Below, piece after piece: positions 1 through 12,159 of a stretch of DNA of 64,000 nucleotides (positions within the stretch are counted from its first letter, which is position 1; each line of letters begins with the position of its first letter). The DNA lies in contig LR990045.1 of NCBI GenBank assembly GCA_905147135.1, positions 16,344,173 to 16,408,172 of the forward strand, read 5' to 3'. The DNA is from Blastobasis lacticolella (Eukaryota; Arthropoda; Insecta; Lepidoptera; Blastobasidae). A model generated the notes under the pieces. The model saw only the letters and a program-made list of their open reading frames with translations. It had not been told where the DNA came from and searched no databases. Made by a program: the position numbers and the translations under genes.

Positions 1-429
1 CAACTTTGAAGGTAAGAAACTAGTCCTGGTTGGTGTAATGTATAGTCATAAACAAAATTAATCGGTGCTTGATGTTATTATCACAGTAAAGATCCAAAGA
101 TTAATATTATCAGGAAGTAATTGAATTGATGAGCTGTATATGTAATAAATATTGCAATTATTTGAAAAAGTTTAAATATATTAGTAGCAATTGTTTTGTT
201 CATATATATATGAACAAAACAACAAAAAATAATAAGCAAAGTAAAGAACAAAGTATGTTATGTAATTATTAAGATTCTGATCCTAATTCTCATAAAAGTT
301 TTCATTCAATTAGGTCATTTTCAGTTTTTTTTTCCTTTATTGACTATCGTCCCTTTTTGGGCCACTTGTCACTACGCTAAAGTTTTTATAATCTGTTCTC
401 GTCTTAAAATTAGCTTTAGTCCTACTCGG

Positions 430-690
430 CCATTGAGTGAATCCAAGGGTCTGAAATACCTCACGTTTTCGATATGAAAATATCCGTGAAAAACTCTTTC
501 AGTACCTATCTGGGATTCGAACCCTCGCCTGAACGGCGAGCCAGTACAAGTGTCCTACAGTCTCCCACTTTACCTACACGCTTCTCTTTTTTAAATTGTG
601 TATTGCTGCACTGTCGCCAAAGCATAGTTCCACGCTCTCTAAGGTTGCAATTGCATAGCCGCACCCCCGCAGAAGCATAATTGCACGCTT
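430..690 (-). mobile_element. Possible tRNA-derived SINE remnant
   Basis: On the minus strand, bases 513-528 read as an RNA polymerase III B-box (GGTTCGAATCC) inside a short tRNA-like stretch. I cannot fold a full cloverleaf, so a functional tRNA gene is unlikely. The family differs from the better-preserved SINEs later in the window. The call rests almost entirely on the B-box and its setting. Confidence 0.35.
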
Positions 691-1647
691 AATAAATACG
701 AACAATAATTAGTACTCGAATTTATTTTTCTTATCATAAGGAAACGTATATATTTTGGTTCGTAGAAACAGCGCTGGACAAACATCTGTTATCTCATAAA
801 TTACACTGTTTACATATCGGTTGTTATCTCCCCCTTACCAGTAAATGGTTACAAATAAAATATAAACTTGCTAGGGTTGTGTCGTTCCATCTCAATTCTG
901 GATTGAACATGTTTCTGCAGTTTAGAAGAACTAGTTCTTGAATACATATCCGAGGAACTACTTAAATTAAAAAAACTTTAATAGTAATAATAAAAATAAT
1001 TAATTTGTTTATAATTACTAAAAACAAGTAAAATATCTAGAATTAGAGCCTAATTAAATGCGTTAGGTTATTACAAAGTGCGTGGTGATATTAGGTGCAT
1101 TGTTTACATAGAGCTTCATTTCGGTCTCGAGTACTTCAGCTAATTGAAAAACTGTTGTGTTGAACTCAAAATAAATACATATAATCCCACCAATCAAAAA
1201 CCGTCGCTCACAAAGTACAGATGATCCCACGTTGCACATGTATTCATGGCTGTTAAAGAAGTTTTTATAAGTAACTTGTGGAAATAAAACACACAATAAA
1301 AAAAAATATCGATTTCCAAGGGTAAAGTATCGATTCACGGGATCAATTCAGTATTTTTTCGGCTCAAATAATATAATCGATCTCAGATCGCCAACCCTAC
1401 TCTGAATCCATTAGCCGTGACCTTTATAGTAAACGTCACCAACATGACAAAGGTCATCTTGATTTCACAGTAAACTGAGAGATAAAGCATTACTTTGTAA
1501 AACGTAATTTGTTGTGGGAAACCCCATAATAAACGGCTGATAGGAGAGGCGGCACAAAAACATCTTCACTTTTGATATAATTGTCACAGAAACGTATTAC
1601 TCGGCAATTTTAATATCAGTGAACCAGTGAAAACAATTGCTATCAAA

Positions 1648-2823
1648 ATGACAGACGACGATTTTGAAACTTAACAGTGGAGGACTTCTTGAAATAAATG
1701 AAGCAACCGAACATTCATCAATGAGGAGTTTTCCGGTAGGTATTATCAGTTGGTTTCAAAAGCATCAATAGATGGCACTCCTACAATTTTGGTAATCTTT
1801 TTTTAATCTGTATCATGGTGGCAGTGATTTCATGCAGCCAACTTATACTAAACTTAAAAATAAAATGTTTATTAATATAAACATAACTGTTAAAGGTTGA
1901 ACGAACAGAATAAAGAAATATTTATATAAGTTGGCACTATGTTCCAAATATTTTAGAGGTTGTAATAACCTCTAAAATGTTTGAAAACTATTAACAAATA
2001 CAATACTATCCAATACAACGTACCCAGTGTTTATATCCAAAATTGTCGGGGCGCTATCTAGTGAGTTGTTAGGAATGTTTCAGATACCTATTGGAAAACT
2101 GCTAATTGACCAAGCAGGAACACGATAAGGTAGTGGCCATAAAACCAAAAGGTACTTGTCATAATGTTCTGAAGTTTGAAAATTCACATCGAAACCTTTA
2201 CCCCTACATTAAGTGCTGGGATCACTCTCGGGTAATCTCGACTACACCCGGGGTAAACGAACCTGACTACTCACATAATAGAGTATCACATAATCGTAAC
2301 TTCAAGAGACAGCGATTCAACTTACATTCACGGAAACTATGTACACGGGAATGAAGAAGAAAATAAGTTCATATGCACTCAGGATCCAATGGAGCATACA
2401 AGTAGCGACTTTTGGAGGATGGCTTGGCAGCAGAATTGTCGAATTATTGTGTCACTTTCTGACAAAGATGGCGTACCTGAAACGTGTTTTGAATATTATG
2501 TACACGTCCAGAATTATGAGCTGGTGTTCGGCAGATATATAATAAAAACTATTGAAATACAAGAGACGATGAATTACGAAATAACGAGACTCCGGATCAC
2601 TGGATATCACATCCAAGCAGGTACGGGAGATTATCCATTACAATATACAAGTTGGCCGAACGACCCTTTTCCTACTTATCCGAGCGAATTTCTCAGATTC
2701 GTATTTCTAGTGGACGAAAAACGAGAAGAGTTAAACAATGAAGAGATCCCGAATACAGTGCATCGAATTCGGAGGCAACGACGCTCGTATGCTCTAGAAC
2801 CAAAGCTACTACAGTTTAGTTAA
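1648..2823 (+). pseudogene. Protein tyrosine phosphatase pseudogene, bracovirus type
   Basis: Pieces of a classical PTP domain can be read in order on the plus strand. A start-like ATG lies at 1648, an N-terminal piece at 1677-1718, then a foldback element (1719-2108), then a piece with the CWDHSRV signature (about 2106-2265), a frame change near 2270-2310, and a 144-codon open frame from 2389 that starts around the DFWRMAWQQN motif, passes a tyrosine-tryptophan-proline loop like the PTP WPD region (SWPND), and ends at a TAA at 2821. Stops occur at 1669 and 1695. The catalytic HC-x5-R loop that should follow the WP loop is absent: the frame jumps to what resembles the C-terminal helices, so an internal deletion is inferred. 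The CWDHSRV form is, from memory, typical of the large PTP families of bracoviruses carried by parasitoid wasps. A cellular PTP is the alternative. Not functional. Confidence 0.75.
1719..2108. mobile_element. Foldback (MITE-like) element, copy 1, inserted in the PTP remnant
   Basis: Its ends are inverted repeats of the type GAGSAGTTTTCC followed by a short shared stretch. The body is AT-rich, has no coding capacity and contains a small palindrome near 1953-1978. A second copy in opposite orientation is at 12827-13246. Both copies sit between CAAT on the left and ATTG on the right, so both entered a CAATTG site. Which DNA transposon family moved it is not clear. Confidence 0.8.
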
Positions 2824-3545
2824 ACATGTGTTGCTTAAATGCATTGCTAAGGCTCAACATAATACATCATATTTCACGAAGATATAAGTATAAATAAGTT
2901 AAACTGTATCTAAATACTCTTTATTTAACTTTAATTAATGCTGTAAGCCGTAAGAATCTCTTTCCACTATTGTAAAAATATTTTTAATGGGTACTTATAA
3001 GATTAGAGGCTAGACATGTCTTAGTTTTAATTATGTTTCAATAAAAATGTATTAATATTGCAGCTAATTTATTGACTATATGACCTAATACGTTACTTTA
3101 TAAAAATATCCTCAACATGTACCAATTAAGCTAATTAAACATTTTGTTTGATATCGCAATAACTAGCTCCATTCATTTTATTATTTCATTCCAGCTCTCA
3201 CGCCATTATCGATTCTATTTTCGTTTAAATATGAAATGTATACTTTTGCAATAGCGTTCATTTTTCGATGTAAGCTCGGTCTTTGTTAACATTTAAATTG
3301 ATTGTGATATCCCTGTATGACCCAATATTGACGTCTTTTCCCGCTAAATTATTTATGTTTTTATTCATGACAAAACATTTGCTGAATTAAAATAAAAAAT
3401 ATACGGTGAAAAACTAAGTTTCGACTTGACGAGCTCTCCTGGACAGACCGCAGGTGTTGCTGAATGCGGAAGGCGCAATACCCTTTGTAGAGATCTCTGG
3501 GGGATGCTTATGCCCAGCAGTGGGCATCTTACGGCTGCTATGATG
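2824..3545. other. AT-rich DNA after the PTP remnant
   Basis: No gene or repeat is recognised. An AATAAA-type signal lies near 3040 and could be either the old poly(A) signal of the phosphatase gene or chance in AT-rich DNA. Confidence 0.4.
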
Positions 3546-3858
3546 ATGAGGATTTAATATGTACAAATGAACATCTAAGTTTAGTTTCGAAACGAGAATA
3601 TGGTAGCGCCTTACAGCGCCCCCCTCCTTCCTCTCCATGGCGCATACTTAGGAAACCCCTGTGCTTCTATTAATTATTTTAGCAAACATTTTCAAGCCTC
3701 CACCTCGGGATTTATCATCGGTAAAGTAACCTCGTGTGCGTTATTCCGAGAGTCCGAACCAATAACCAAGCGCACTGTGCGGACTCCGCGGGCGCACAAA
3801 GAAACGTCCCTTGTGCTCCCTGCCCCGCGTCCCCGCGCTCCGTCCCGAAACGTCACAT
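3546..3858 (+). repeat. Dispersed repeat D, copy 1
   Basis: About 310 bases match 41618-41945 almost throughout, including a stretch reading CCTCCACCTCGGGATTTATC and a GC-rich right half. No coding frame is shared by the two copies, so this is a non-coding interspersed repeat of unknown type. Its left edge follows a GATGATGAG tail. Confidence 0.75.
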
Positions 3859-3859
3859 G

Positions 3860-5340
3860 ACGTCACCCATTCTGTCCCCCTCATACCGCGGGCGATATAC
3901 CAGTTAAGTTGTCGACCTATACCTAAATGGCTGGTATGTCGGTACAAAAAACAATTTCTTTGAACGGTCCTGGCCTTAAGAGTAAATTCTTATGTGGTAC
4001 CAATCCTTAATTTAGTGTCAAATGAAACTTTAATAATTATGTTTCCCAAAGAAATGATAGCCGAGAAAAAAAATGATAACTGTTCAAAAAGAAAAAAATA
4101 TAGGTTGTGAAATATAAAATCTAAAAAATATTAGTAAAAAAACTTTTTAATATCTCACAAACTGAATATTCTATGAATTTTCAAGGTGTGACGTTTTAAA
4201 AATCAGCGCGAACTTGACCGCTCCACGCGTGACGTCACAGCACCCCCGGTACGCCCTCCAATATGTCATTGCTCGTTCGCGCGTTAACGAACTCTTGGAG
4301 TAATTTTTAGATATTTTTGGAATTATGTAGAAAAAAATACTATAAAGATATTGTATAGTAGGGGAGCCAGGGGCATGTACTAACAGATTTTACTATTTAA
4401 TCAATTGAACGAAATTTATACTAGCTAGGGATATAATTTTTAAACCCTTTGAAGCGTCAACTACCTCTCTATGATTTTTAATTAAAAACTCCAACTAATG
4501 CCTTGTATTTCAGCCGTAAACATACGTTTTATAAAAAAGATACTTGTTAATACTTGCCCCAGTTTGGGGGTAAGTTTTAACTACCTTGGGGTAAGTATTA
4601 ACAATACTACCTTGATATGATTATGATAATATTTCATAAATATGAGTAGAAGTATATCATATTTAAAGTTTATACTATCAGAAAGTTATCAACTTGTAAT
4701 ATTAAATTCGTTTTTTGTACTATTTGAGGCAAATAGAGGCAAATAGTACAAAAGATCCAATCTGATCGTTACAGTAGGTATTTCTTGTCACTAAAATCGA
4801 TGACATGGTTTCTAAGAATAGATCTTTGCATGTCTTATAGTTTCAGACTTGCCCATACTGACCGATCTAAAGGGACCACCCTGTATTTTGGAAATTCACG
4901 TGTTTATTTATGCTCCTTTTACGAAATTGTTCATTGCAGAAATTATATAAGCCCAACAAAAAATTGCTATATAAATTAATTAGTTTTTTTTGAGATTGAA
5001 TCAGACACGGAAAATCTTATAAAATGGAAATTGTGTGGTGGAACTTTAAAACTGAAACAAGGCGCAGTACATACAAAATTTGAATGCCAAAAAATACAAA
5101 GAACGGCTCCGGTCCCACGCCCTGGGTATGACAAAATACAAAGAATAGACGTTAGTTGGATTTCGGAACGATTTACTAGTTTTAAAATACTTATTCAAAG
5201 TAACAAACTTATCTGAATAAAACAATGTATCTAAGTTTACAGAGCGCGTGTCACTCACATACGGTCGCTGAGCTATGCTTTGTCTAAAATAGGATGATAA
5301 TTTTGACAACTAATTATTCTTGGTCGTTGGCGCACGCCTA
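3860..5340. other. Intergenic DNA without recognised genes
   Basis: AT-rich, with short repeated phrases such as GGGGTAAG near 4565-4595 and a doubled GAGGCAAATA near 4725-4745. Open frames here are short and lack family features. Confidence 0.4.
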
Positions 5341-5497
5341 TGAAGTTACGTGTTTTTTTTTCGGTAAAATGTACTACGGATAATGTCGTACTTCATGGAA
5401 AGGTAACGCCCCTTTAGTGAAGTACCACGAATAATGAATATCAAAAGACAATCGAAAATCGGTATTCAAAGAAAATAATCGAACATTTTAACAAAAA

Positions 5498-5571
5498 CGA
5501 TTTCGACTTGCGCGTATTGTACGGAATAGACTGCATGAACGAATAAAAATACGCACTTGTCGAAATCGTCA
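5498..5571. repeat. Inverted repeat (hairpin)
   Basis: Arms of about 20 bases (CGATTTCGAC..GCGTATT and its complement) are separated by roughly 28 bases. Flanking bases also show partly inverted copies of a TGGAAAGG phrase, so this is probably the core of a larger decayed foldback element. Confidence 0.6.
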
Positions 5572-6191
5572 TTGTGGAAAGGTTTTTCATGTCGTATTAA
5601 TGAATTATTAATTTAAAAGAAAATAGATAGTTTATTATGTAAAATACATACAGAAACATAAAAAAAACATGAGAAAAATAATCGATAATCGAATAGATTC
5701 AATAACCATTTTACACCACCACATCCCTACTGTAAACTGTCAAAATTATCATCCTATAATTGACAAAGTATAAGCTATCTTACATCACCTCGCCTCGGCC
5801 GCCCGCGCCCGCTGTTCGTACACCGGCGCGGGTGCTGTGACGTCATAGCCATTACTCGACGGGTGCAATATGTTCTCGCGATATTGATTTGTTTATAAAA
5901 AGCTCAGTTTTCGCGATCACGACATATTTTTTTACAGTTAGTTTTAATATCGCTTAAAGTTTGTGTTAGGGCTAAAAAAAGTAAATAAATTTTCATTTAC
6001 ATCTTCCTCATTCCGAGCGGTGTGCTGACTATCGTGTAAAAGGCACAGATATTTCCTTATTATTTTTGTCTAATAAGTGTGCCCACTTGACCCACCGATC
6101 CCACAGTGACTCTACTTGAGTTGCGACGTGCTATGGATGCGAGTTAAGAAGACGAGACGTACATACTTAACGCAGCAATGCATTTGACAAT

Positions 6192-6222
6192 TGTTATGTT
6201 ATCACCCTACCATTCACCCTCT
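6192..6222 (+). repeat. 5' piece of an older LTR split by later insertions
   Basis: The sequence starts TGTTATGTTATCACC and matches the first 31 bases of the complete solo LTR at 38597-38961. It continues after the gypsy insertion at 12655-12826 and after the foldback element at 13247-13351. The whole 7.2-kb complex is flanked by CAAT at 6188-6191 and at 13352-13355, which is the target-site duplication of this older LTR. Confidence 0.9.
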
Positions 6223-6717
6223 TAAAAGATCTGAATCTCAATCTCAGTAAAAGTAGATTTTAATAATCAAACTGGGTCCAAACACCATTTAAACTCAACT
6301 GATCGTTCACAAACTGTTTATTAGCTTTAAAAATCTCTATACAATCACTTGTGTAAATACTTGCGTTCTGGTTCACTAATTTAAATCAACTGCCTAAGTT
6401 CCGATGTTCACATACTCTTATACCGACTACAGAACAAAGCACTGCGGTCTCCAATACAGGACGGTGTTATTGTTTTTATATAAACATAGCCCAATTCGAT
6501 TAGTCAAATAAGTACCATTACGTAGGTGGGCCACTACAGAGCCCGGTATGCAACAATGAGTCTTACATTAGTAAAGTGTTATTGTGAGTTATTGCTTTTA
6601 TACAAACATAGCCGAATTCGTTGAGTACGGAGAAACGATATCATGAATGATCGCCTTGTTCTAATAAGTACGCAGCTGGGGTACTACAGATTCCCGGTAT
6701 AAACAATGAACCTTACA
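6223..6717 (-). repeat. 3' LTR of the gypsy element
   Basis: 495 bp. Read on the minus strand it begins TGTAAGGTTC and ends AGATCTTTTA. It matches 12160-12654 except for two substitutions (T/A and T/C, near 6334 and 6472). A phrase resembling TTTATAYAAACATAGCC occurs twice inside each LTR, so the LTR itself holds an old internal duplication. Confidence 0.92.
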
Positions 6718-7257
6718 TTCGGCCATCCAATTCGAAGTGAGTCCCTTCACTTATGATAATTTCTCAATTCACGTCCAATACGAAAAAATATATATATATA
6801 TAAGTGTTTACATAAGTCAACAATACTACTAACAAAATTAACAGTCGAAACAAAATCACAAATAACAATATATGTGTTAAATATTATATTTAATAGATGA
6901 AACATCGAAAACAACTACACCAATAGTAAAAGTCTAATATATAAACTTAAATTCTCACTTAGGAGGAGTACAAACCAGTGCTCAGTTAAGTTTAAACCAA
7001 GAATGAATCTATCTAATTCAATTATAATATCGCGACGCTGCTTTTGTTATTGTTCCAACAAATCGAATTTGACATCGTCCGGCCTCGTGGTAGTCGCCGC
7101 TCCGGGGACAGCGCCGTCTTCCATCGGCCGCTACGGTGATGTCATTCTAGTGCTTGTTCCACCAGGTGCCACTCGAGTTCAGATAAAATGCTGAAACACA
7201 CTTTAATAGTCATCCTAACCGATGCTCAAAGCTATACGATATTATAAATTCATATAT

Positions 7258-7735
7258 CAATTCTGCATGGTCCACCATGATCTACGAACATCTGTGCGAT
7301 ACTGATTGCTCAATATCATTCACTGTCTGCACTGATCGCTCATGATTTTCCATAGCTCATACTCAAACAATCTGATCAATTCTGCATGGTCCATCATGAT
7401 CTACGACCATCTGTGCAATACTGATTGCTCAATATCATTCGCTGTCTGCACTGATCGCTCATGATTTTCCATAGCTCATACTCAAACAATCTATTCAATC
7501 CTGCATGGTCCATCATTATCTACGACCATCTGTGCGATACTGATTGCTCAATATCATTCGCTATCTGCACTGATCGCTCATGATTTTCCATAGCTCATAC
7601 TCAAACAATCTAATCAATCCTGCATGGTCCATCATGATCTACGACCATCTGTGCGATACTGATTGCTCAATATCATTCACTGTCTGCACTGATCGCTCAT
7701 GATTTTCCATAGCTCATACTCAAATTCTGTACGAC
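7258..7735. repeat. 119-bp minisatellite, about four copies
   Basis: Copies recur with exact 119-base spacing at 7262, 7381, 7500 and 7619 (anchor CTGCATGGTCCA), followed by a decayed partial copy to about 7790. Stops occur in all frames, so it is non-coding. It lies between the integrase remnant and the 3' LTR, where an env gene would sit in an errantivirus. Confidence 0.92.
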
Positions 7736-7889
7736 GATCATCTGTGCGACATCGATTACTCAATGCCATTCGCTTTCTGCACTGATCGCCATACTTACAT
7801 GCATTAAACTTAGTCAAAGTCAACTCAAGTCAAATCAAATCAGTTCGGACATATCGTCATTATCACTACTTTCGCTTCAATAACCTTCA

Positions 7890-8990
7890 AAATTTAACCA
7901 AGGATGAATTTTATCAAGTGCTACTACATTCTCATATCTTTTGTTTCCCTTTCTCGATAATACTTTTAAATTACGGTAAGGGCCATGAAACTTCGGAACA
8001 AACTTTTCGTTTTCCCTGCATGATCTTTATCAATAATGGTTCTTTCAACTCGTACTAAGTCGCTTTCTTTACGCAGTAGCTTTTTTTTTCTCTTTCTATC
8101 AAAGTGGTTTTATTTTTATGTCATATTCTTGTTGTTTCTCTATACGCTCCCATATTTCCGACCTAAGTACGACCATATTGTCACAGTGACCCGTTCTGCA
8201 GCTCCCATAATAAGATCAGTTAGCAATTTTCCGATGAATGCACAAACTTACACCCAAATAGTATTTCAGCGGGACTTTTATCGGTAGTTTTGTTTTCATC
8301 TGTGTTAATGCCTAAATTAACTTCACCTATCACCTTCACTTTTACCAATTAGCATATCATAGCATAGCATTAAAATTATCTTTACCATAAGATTTAGTGC
8401 ATCGTAGATGGTACGGTTGAATCTTCCATCCGCTCTAGGAGTTGCCACTACATTTTAAATATGTTTAATTTTTATTGGTACCTATTTAGTTTTTTTCGTC
8501 CCTTAATACCTGCGGTATACGATTCACTTCGCTTAATTTGAATAGTCGCTACCCAATCATCAACGTTCACGTTAAGTACATCCAAACGCATTGCTTAGCT
8601 TTTTCATTAGGATCAGTGACAGGATCACGATTGAGCGCATCTACGTGTGCCATACATTCGCCAAGTCGGTACTCTATCTCACAGTCGTACTCATGAAACT
8701 GAACCCACCAACGAAAAATACGGAGAATCAGGCCAAGGTCGTGCGTTAAGCATTATAGTCTGTAACGATGTTTAATTATATACCTATTAAATATACACGA
8801 AATCAATTCAGGAACGCTGTTGCGGCCAATTTCTCCAATTCAAACGAGTGAAATTTTTGTTCGTTACCTGTTGGTTTTCGACTACAATACGTGACAGGAT
8901 GTTATAGTCTATCCAGACCCCTTCGCATCAAAATACCAGCGATTCCGAATTTTGAGGTATCTGTATGAAGTTCGATATTCTATTTAGTTT
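7890..8990 (-). pseudogene. Gypsy pol remnant: RNase H and end of integrase
   Basis: Minus-strand translation around 8960-8890 gives an RNase H core (ELHTDTSKFGIAG) and then stops. Around 8720-8590 it gives a segment reading EYDCEIEYRLGECMAHVDAL, typical of the Ty3/gypsy RNase H connection. Around 8010-7890 it gives KFHGPYR..VLSRKGNKRYENVV, which resembles the C-terminal part of gypsy integrases. The catalytic DDE integrase core is missing between these pieces. It cannot encode working enzymes. Confidence 0.85.
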
Positions 8991-10235
8991 CATATATGTT
9001 TCTTACGGAGATAATTGAAAGCGTTAAATTGATTATCTCTCCACTTCCATTCAAATTTTAATAAATCCGTAAGTGGTAGTGCAATCAACGAATATTTTAT
9101 TTTTATTTTACAAACCTCCGAAAAACAAAAATAAACCGAAAGTTCAAGGGAACGCCTGACATCATGCTCGTTTTGTGGTGTAGTAAACTAAAATACCGCT
9201 AAAATTTTCTTTTCCCTGGACGTATTCCATTACCACTAACGCGAAAACCAAGGAAATCCAATTCTGTGCAAAAGAAATGGCATTTGCTAATTTTTAAAGT
9301 TAACATCACTTCATTGAGCAACTTCAATACTTCATCCAAACGCACCATCCTTCATTAAATGGCTGCTCAGGAATCAAATATTTACGTCTTGATAATATTG
9401 GTAAACCCTAATTCCTTTAAATTATATGAAGAGCACGACTCATATTGTTTTTAGTAAATCTTTTAAACTTGTAATCTCATGTTCCTGTAGTTGTTTACCT
9501 TAGTTTAAAGATTCCTGTGTTTATAATAAAATTCGAATATATTAACGTTTAAAAGACGATTCGCGCGTAAGGCGCGCGTGACTAATGAATATGTATTTAA
9601 TGGTATAATATTACTACTCAAGTTCTGAACAAGCAATTGAATCCATCTTTTAAGTCGTGATTTCCAGGTAAAATATAATAGTCATGATTTCTCAGTCCAC
9701 GTAGAGATACTCTAACGTAAATTGTACTTGAATAGTCTTCATCGCAGTTAACGAATATTGGGTTATAGTGACGTGGCCATGTAATTTCAACATTTTCATA
9801 TCAGAGTTCCTAATGAAGATTAACGAGTCAGTTGTTTTTGTTATTATAATCCTATTTCGTTTTTCAGTAAAGTTATGGCCAATAAGGATTTTTTTTCATA
9901 TCTTCGACAACATAAAAATCATGTCTGTGATGTGTTGCATTTAGATTTTTGCTCTTACAGATCCTACAGGCATAATCAAAATAAAAACCTATACAGCAGC
10001 ATAACCAAGAAATACCTAGTCTATTGGCTTCGCTACGCCGCATTAAGGTGTACTCTGGCTACAGTACAGTCAGGTCTACGTAGCCTTCCAGATCGTTACC
10101 GTTTAGTTGTAAACGTATCAAGTACTTATTATCATTTACTATCTCGTTTTCAAGACGCATCACGGATTTCTACTGTGGGTTGTCACCCTTTTTATCCTAC
10201 TGATTTGGTAATTTTTGGAAATTAATCGATTCATG

Positions 10236-10494
10236 CGGCCGTGTGGTGTCCGGCAGAGTAAAATAGCACCAACCTCTTACACTCGTGGGTGTCGTACAAG
10301 GCGACTAATGTTTTCGAGGCAAAAGATCTAAGCGCCTCCGTAGACTGGAAAATGGGCAGCAGCATTTCCCATTGTTATATTATAACACTGCGATCTCCAA
10401 CCCGCCTGCCAAGCGTGGAGATTATGGCAATAACCTCCCTTTTTGTGGGAGAGGCCCTAAGCCCTGCAGTGGACTGTTATGGGCTGTGATGATG
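10236..10494 (+). mobile_element. Interspersed repeat B (SINE-like), full-length copy with target duplication
   Basis: Starts CGGCCGTGTGGTGTCCGG and ends in a GATGATGA tail. A perfect 12-base duplication (AATCGATTCATG) flanks it at 10224-10235 and 10495-10506. Related copies are at 17012-17265, 21619-21878, 23262-23783 and 52859-53132. Length, tail and long target duplications fit a SINE copied by a LINE. I do not see a clear tRNA head. Confidence 0.88.
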
Positions 10495-11299
10495 AATCGA
10501 TTCATGATTTCTATTACATGTAGTACATTTCATTATTTTTTTGAACACTTGAAACTAAAATGCCCCGGCTCATTGCAATTATAGCAAGCAACATTCGAAT
10601 TTGTACGAGAATTAAACGGTTTCGTGTCACTAGTAGATGTCTGTTTCACACTCGAATTATTCAAATATAAATTTGATCGCTTTTGTAAATTAATTCCAAA
10701 TCTATTCGATTCACGAGGCAGTTATTTTATTCACTGAAAATATTTTAATACTTCCTCAGCTTCCTGACATTTTACAGCCTTGGCACCTAACCGTAACGAA
10801 CGATCTTCGATTCTTTCTGCTTTCTTATCACTAAAGTTACATCTGTGCAAAAAAATTATTTTTTTCGTAATAATATAGTTATACTGATACGGTAAACTTC
10901 CCACGTCTTGTTAACATTTCTGCTAACAATTATGTATAATCATCGAGGACTCGATTAACTTATTCTTCCAACCAGGCCACGTATACGAAATGGATGGTAA
11001 GGCTTGGTACCAAGTTTTCGCGACGCCTACTAATTTTGACAAAGCATAATGAATTATCTGATCATCGACTCACCTATATAACCTAGCGCATTAATTTACC
11101 GTATGACATTGCCTAAAGTGGGGAATTTATTACCCTCAGAATTATTAGATAAATGGCGTTTAGTATCGCAGATAGTAGCACTTGTATATCACCACCCTTA
11201 AGTTCATTATTATTACATACGTACGTAGGTCGTGTCACTAACTCGTCACCTTTCCTGTCCGTCGGTTACCTGCACCAACTTCCAAGACTGGACGTATTA

Positions 11300-12093
11300 T
11301 TCGCTCGCGGCTACTGCACCGGCTCCTCGTCTGTCTCCTATTGCAATCAGCTCGCTCATGCCCGCCGCGCCGCCTGCTCCTCGTCTGTCTCCCATTGCAG
11401 CCAGCGCGCTCGTGCTCGTCGCGCCTGCTCCTCGTCTGTCTCCCATTGCAGCCAGCGCGCTCGTGATCGTCGCGCCTGCTCCTCGTCTGTCTCCCATTGC
11501 AGCCAACGCGCTCGTGCTCGTCGCGCCTGCGCCTCGTCTGTCTCCCATTGCAGCCAGCGCGCTCGTGCTCGTCGCGCCTGCGCCTCGTCTGTCTCCCATT
11601 GCAGCCAGCGCGCTCGTGCTCGTCGCGCCTGCGCCTCGTCTGTCTCCCATTGCAGCCAGCGCGCTCGTGCTCGTCGCGCCTGCTCCTCGTCTGTCTCCCG
11701 CTGCAATCACCGCACTCGCCCTCGCCGCGCCTGCTCGTTGCCTGCCTTCCACCTGGAAAGAACTACGGATAACACGCTCACGGCTGCTGCATTCGCTCCT
11801 AGCCTACCGCCCACCCGGACTGCGGACAACGCGCTCACGGGCGCTGTGTCGGCTCCTGGTCTGCCTCGGATTCGGGCCGCGGCTGGCTCGCTCGACGTGA
11901 CGACGCCTCTGGCTCGGCTCTGTTGTTCGCTTACGTCGCTTCACTTCCTTCTTCTTAGAGCGATTTCTTCGCGGTGATGGCGACCATCTGTTCCACACCT
12001 CCGCCGCTTGTACTCAGATCGACGCGGTATCGACCTGCTTCTAGTACGATGCCTTTCTTGATCCGTACGTTTTCTTTTGTTTTCGGTATCCAT
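11300..12093 (-). pseudogene. Gypsy gag-like remnant, Arg-rich, with 51-bp repeats
   Basis: A minus-strand ATG at 12093 opens a basic frame (starts MDTENKRKRTDQER) that stops after about 50 codons near 11940. The same frame then stays open again, and another frame continues the basic character, so frameshift plus stop is likely. The 3' part is the 51-bp repeat array, read as a 17-residue unit such as GDRRGAGATSTSALAAM. The position just inside the 5' LTR is where gag belongs. No zinc knuckle is visible. Confidence 0.5.
11340..11705. repeat. 51-bp minisatellite, about seven copies
   Basis: The unit is GC-rich with anchor CTCGTCTGTCTCCCATTGCA and exact 51-base spacing. Because 51 is a multiple of three, several frames on both strands stay open across the array. 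The open frames on the plus strand are therefore not evidence of a gene. It lies in the gag region of the gypsy element. Confidence 0.95.
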
Positions 12094-12159
12094 TAGAAGT
12101 CAAATATTTTCCAATAACGTGGGCGTTTAAACAGTGGTTTAACTATCCCACTTCTGAGA

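Noticed and set aside
11153..11977. 274-codon Cys/Ser/Arg-rich open frame on plus
   Set aside because: It exists because the 51-bp repeat is a multiple of three; the same array is open in at least four frames and lies inside a minus-strand gypsy element.
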